Notes under the pieces: model-generated | Told to the model about the DNA's origin: nothing | The model's database searches: none | Seen by the model: the letters and a program-made list of their open reading frames with translations, nothing else | Translations under genes and position numbers: made by a program | Assembly: GCA_005883695.1 (NCBI GenBank) | Contig: VBBV01000003.1 | Coordinates: forward strand, 1 to 6,090 | Reading direction: 5' to 3' | Source: Candidatus Bathyarchaeota archaeon | Lineage (GTDB): Archaea > Thermoproteota > Bathyarchaeia > 40CM-2-53-6 | Length of the DNA stretch: 6,090 nt | Shown: positions 5,486-6,090 of the stretch, one piece after another | Layout of the letters: every line of letters starts with the position of its first letter | Numbering within the stretch: position 1 is the first letter of the stretch

Positions 5486-6090
5486 CTACAGTACTAGGAG
5501 AGAAGGCTTCTTTACTCCAGCCTTTCTGGGTCGTTCAAGGTATCTGGAGCCCATAATGAACCCAACACTCGGAATAGCGAGCCCGGAACCAAGGAGAAAG
5601 TACGCGTTCTTAACAGTATTCTCCGGTTGAGGGAAATAGAACCATTTCACACTGTAAGCCCGGAAGCCGGAAAGGGTGACATTCACATTCCCTACGTCCG
5701 ATGCCACCTTGAAGAGCAATGCACCGTCTGTAGGCCTGAACTGTCCGATAACCTGACCCTGCGAAGGATGCACGTGGTCGAAACTTGACTGTGAAATGAT
5801 TTTAAAGGATTCGCCCTGTGAAAGAAGGGTCAGAGAGAGCTCTTCCCGAATTCCTGGGACGGGAGCCTGATCGGCACGGTACCATTCGTACAATGATTGA
5901 TTCCAATAGTCGGCGGCAGTGTAGTTACCTCCTTGTGGCGTAACTAGTCTAACAATCAAAGGGAACCTTGAGTACGCATCACGCATTACAAGATTGGATT
6001 CCACTCCGTAGAGCCCGTCTCCTGAATAGATATAACCAGAACATCCATAGAGCTTGCCCGGTTCGAAGATCATGTAGTCGCTATCGCAAT
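5486..6090 (-). CDS. Surface protein with C-terminal membrane anchor, 5' partial
   Basis: I do not recognise the family. The frame is open to the right edge of the window: five further codons precede the ATG at 6073, so the true start and any signal peptide probably lie outside. The visible part has about 155 residues of strand-rich, soluble sequence. A hydrophobic segment follows at about 157-176 (NAYFLLGSGLAIPSVGFIMG), then the basic tail RYLERPRKAGVKK. This is the layout of a type I membrane protein with an exposed domain and a short cytoplasmic end. Three N-glycosylation sequons (NYT at 50, NQS at 58, NVT at 131, counted from the ATG) fit exposure on an archaeal cell surface. The stretch SFKIISQSSFDHVHPSQG resembles no motif I can name. 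The stop TAG is at 5486-5488. It lies 99 bases before the antiporter gene and may be cotranscribed with it. Confidence 0.65.
   Translation of the reverse strand, partial: CDSDYMIFEPGKLYGCSGYIYSGDGLYGVESNLVMRDAYSRFPLIVRLVTPQGGNYTAADYWNQSLYEWYRADQAPVPGIREELSLTLLSQGESFKIISQSSFDHVHPSQGQVIGQFRPTDGALLFKVASDVGNVNVTLSGFRAYSVKWFYFPQPENTVKNAYFLLGSGLAIPSVGFIMGSRYLERPRKAGVKKPSLLVL

Noticed and set aside
5452..5491. CTGTAG/CTACAG inverted repeat as terminator hairpin after the surface-protein gene
   Set aside because: Only six paired bases with a loop of about 25; one arm overlaps the stop codon. Too weak to call.

Overview
The window comes from an archaeal genome. The clearest lineage marker is a SUI1/eIF1-type initiation factor of archaeal size. 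TATA-like boxes about 27-28 bases upstream of the ATG codons of two genes (leaderless-type promoters) and frequent non-ATG starts (GTG, TTG, possibly CTG) agree with this. The HMG-CoA synthase is of the long MvaS/eukaryotic kind, not the short 350-residue kind many archaea carry. The phylum cannot be fixed from the sequence alone; a Nitrososphaerota/Thermoproteota-like or Thermoplasmatota-like lineage would fit. Both ends of the window cut into genes.

Left block (1-1735, minus strand): a compact gene string read right to left. It holds a DoxX-family membrane protein (1681-1271), a soluble HEMSH-motif zinc-protease-like protein (1259-456), translation factor aIF1 (433-134), and the start of a possible further gene running off the left edge (64-1). 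The gaps of 11 and 22 bases, and a single TATA box before the DoxX ATG, suggest one operon. The 22-base gap before aIF1 is bridged by an 8-codon mini-ORF that touches the stop upstream and the start downstream.

Centre (1736-4169): a divergent intergenic region of about 230 bases carries the DoxX promoter, an 8-2-8 palindrome and a TATA-like box for the plus strand. It is followed by the HMG-CoA synthase gene, a mevalonate-pathway enzyme needed for isoprenoid ether lipids. The conserved N-terminus of that protein lies upstream of the first usual start codon. After 64 bases with their own TATA-like box comes a short-chain dehydrogenase/reductase gene with an ATG.

Right block (4166-6090, minus strand): a CPA2-type cation:proton antiporter membrane domain without a regulatory RCK domain ends tail-to-tail with the dehydrogenase gene, the two stop codons sharing CTAG. 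Beyond a 99-base gap is the C-terminal part of a secreted or surface protein with one membrane anchor, open to the right edge.

Most of the window is ordinary chromosomal gene content. No mobile element, CRISPR array, RNA gene or defence-like cassette was seen. The points worth a second look are the start of the HMG-CoA synthase gene, the mini-ORF before aIF1, the metalloprotease-like protein in a translation-factor operon, and the palindrome in the divergent promoter region.
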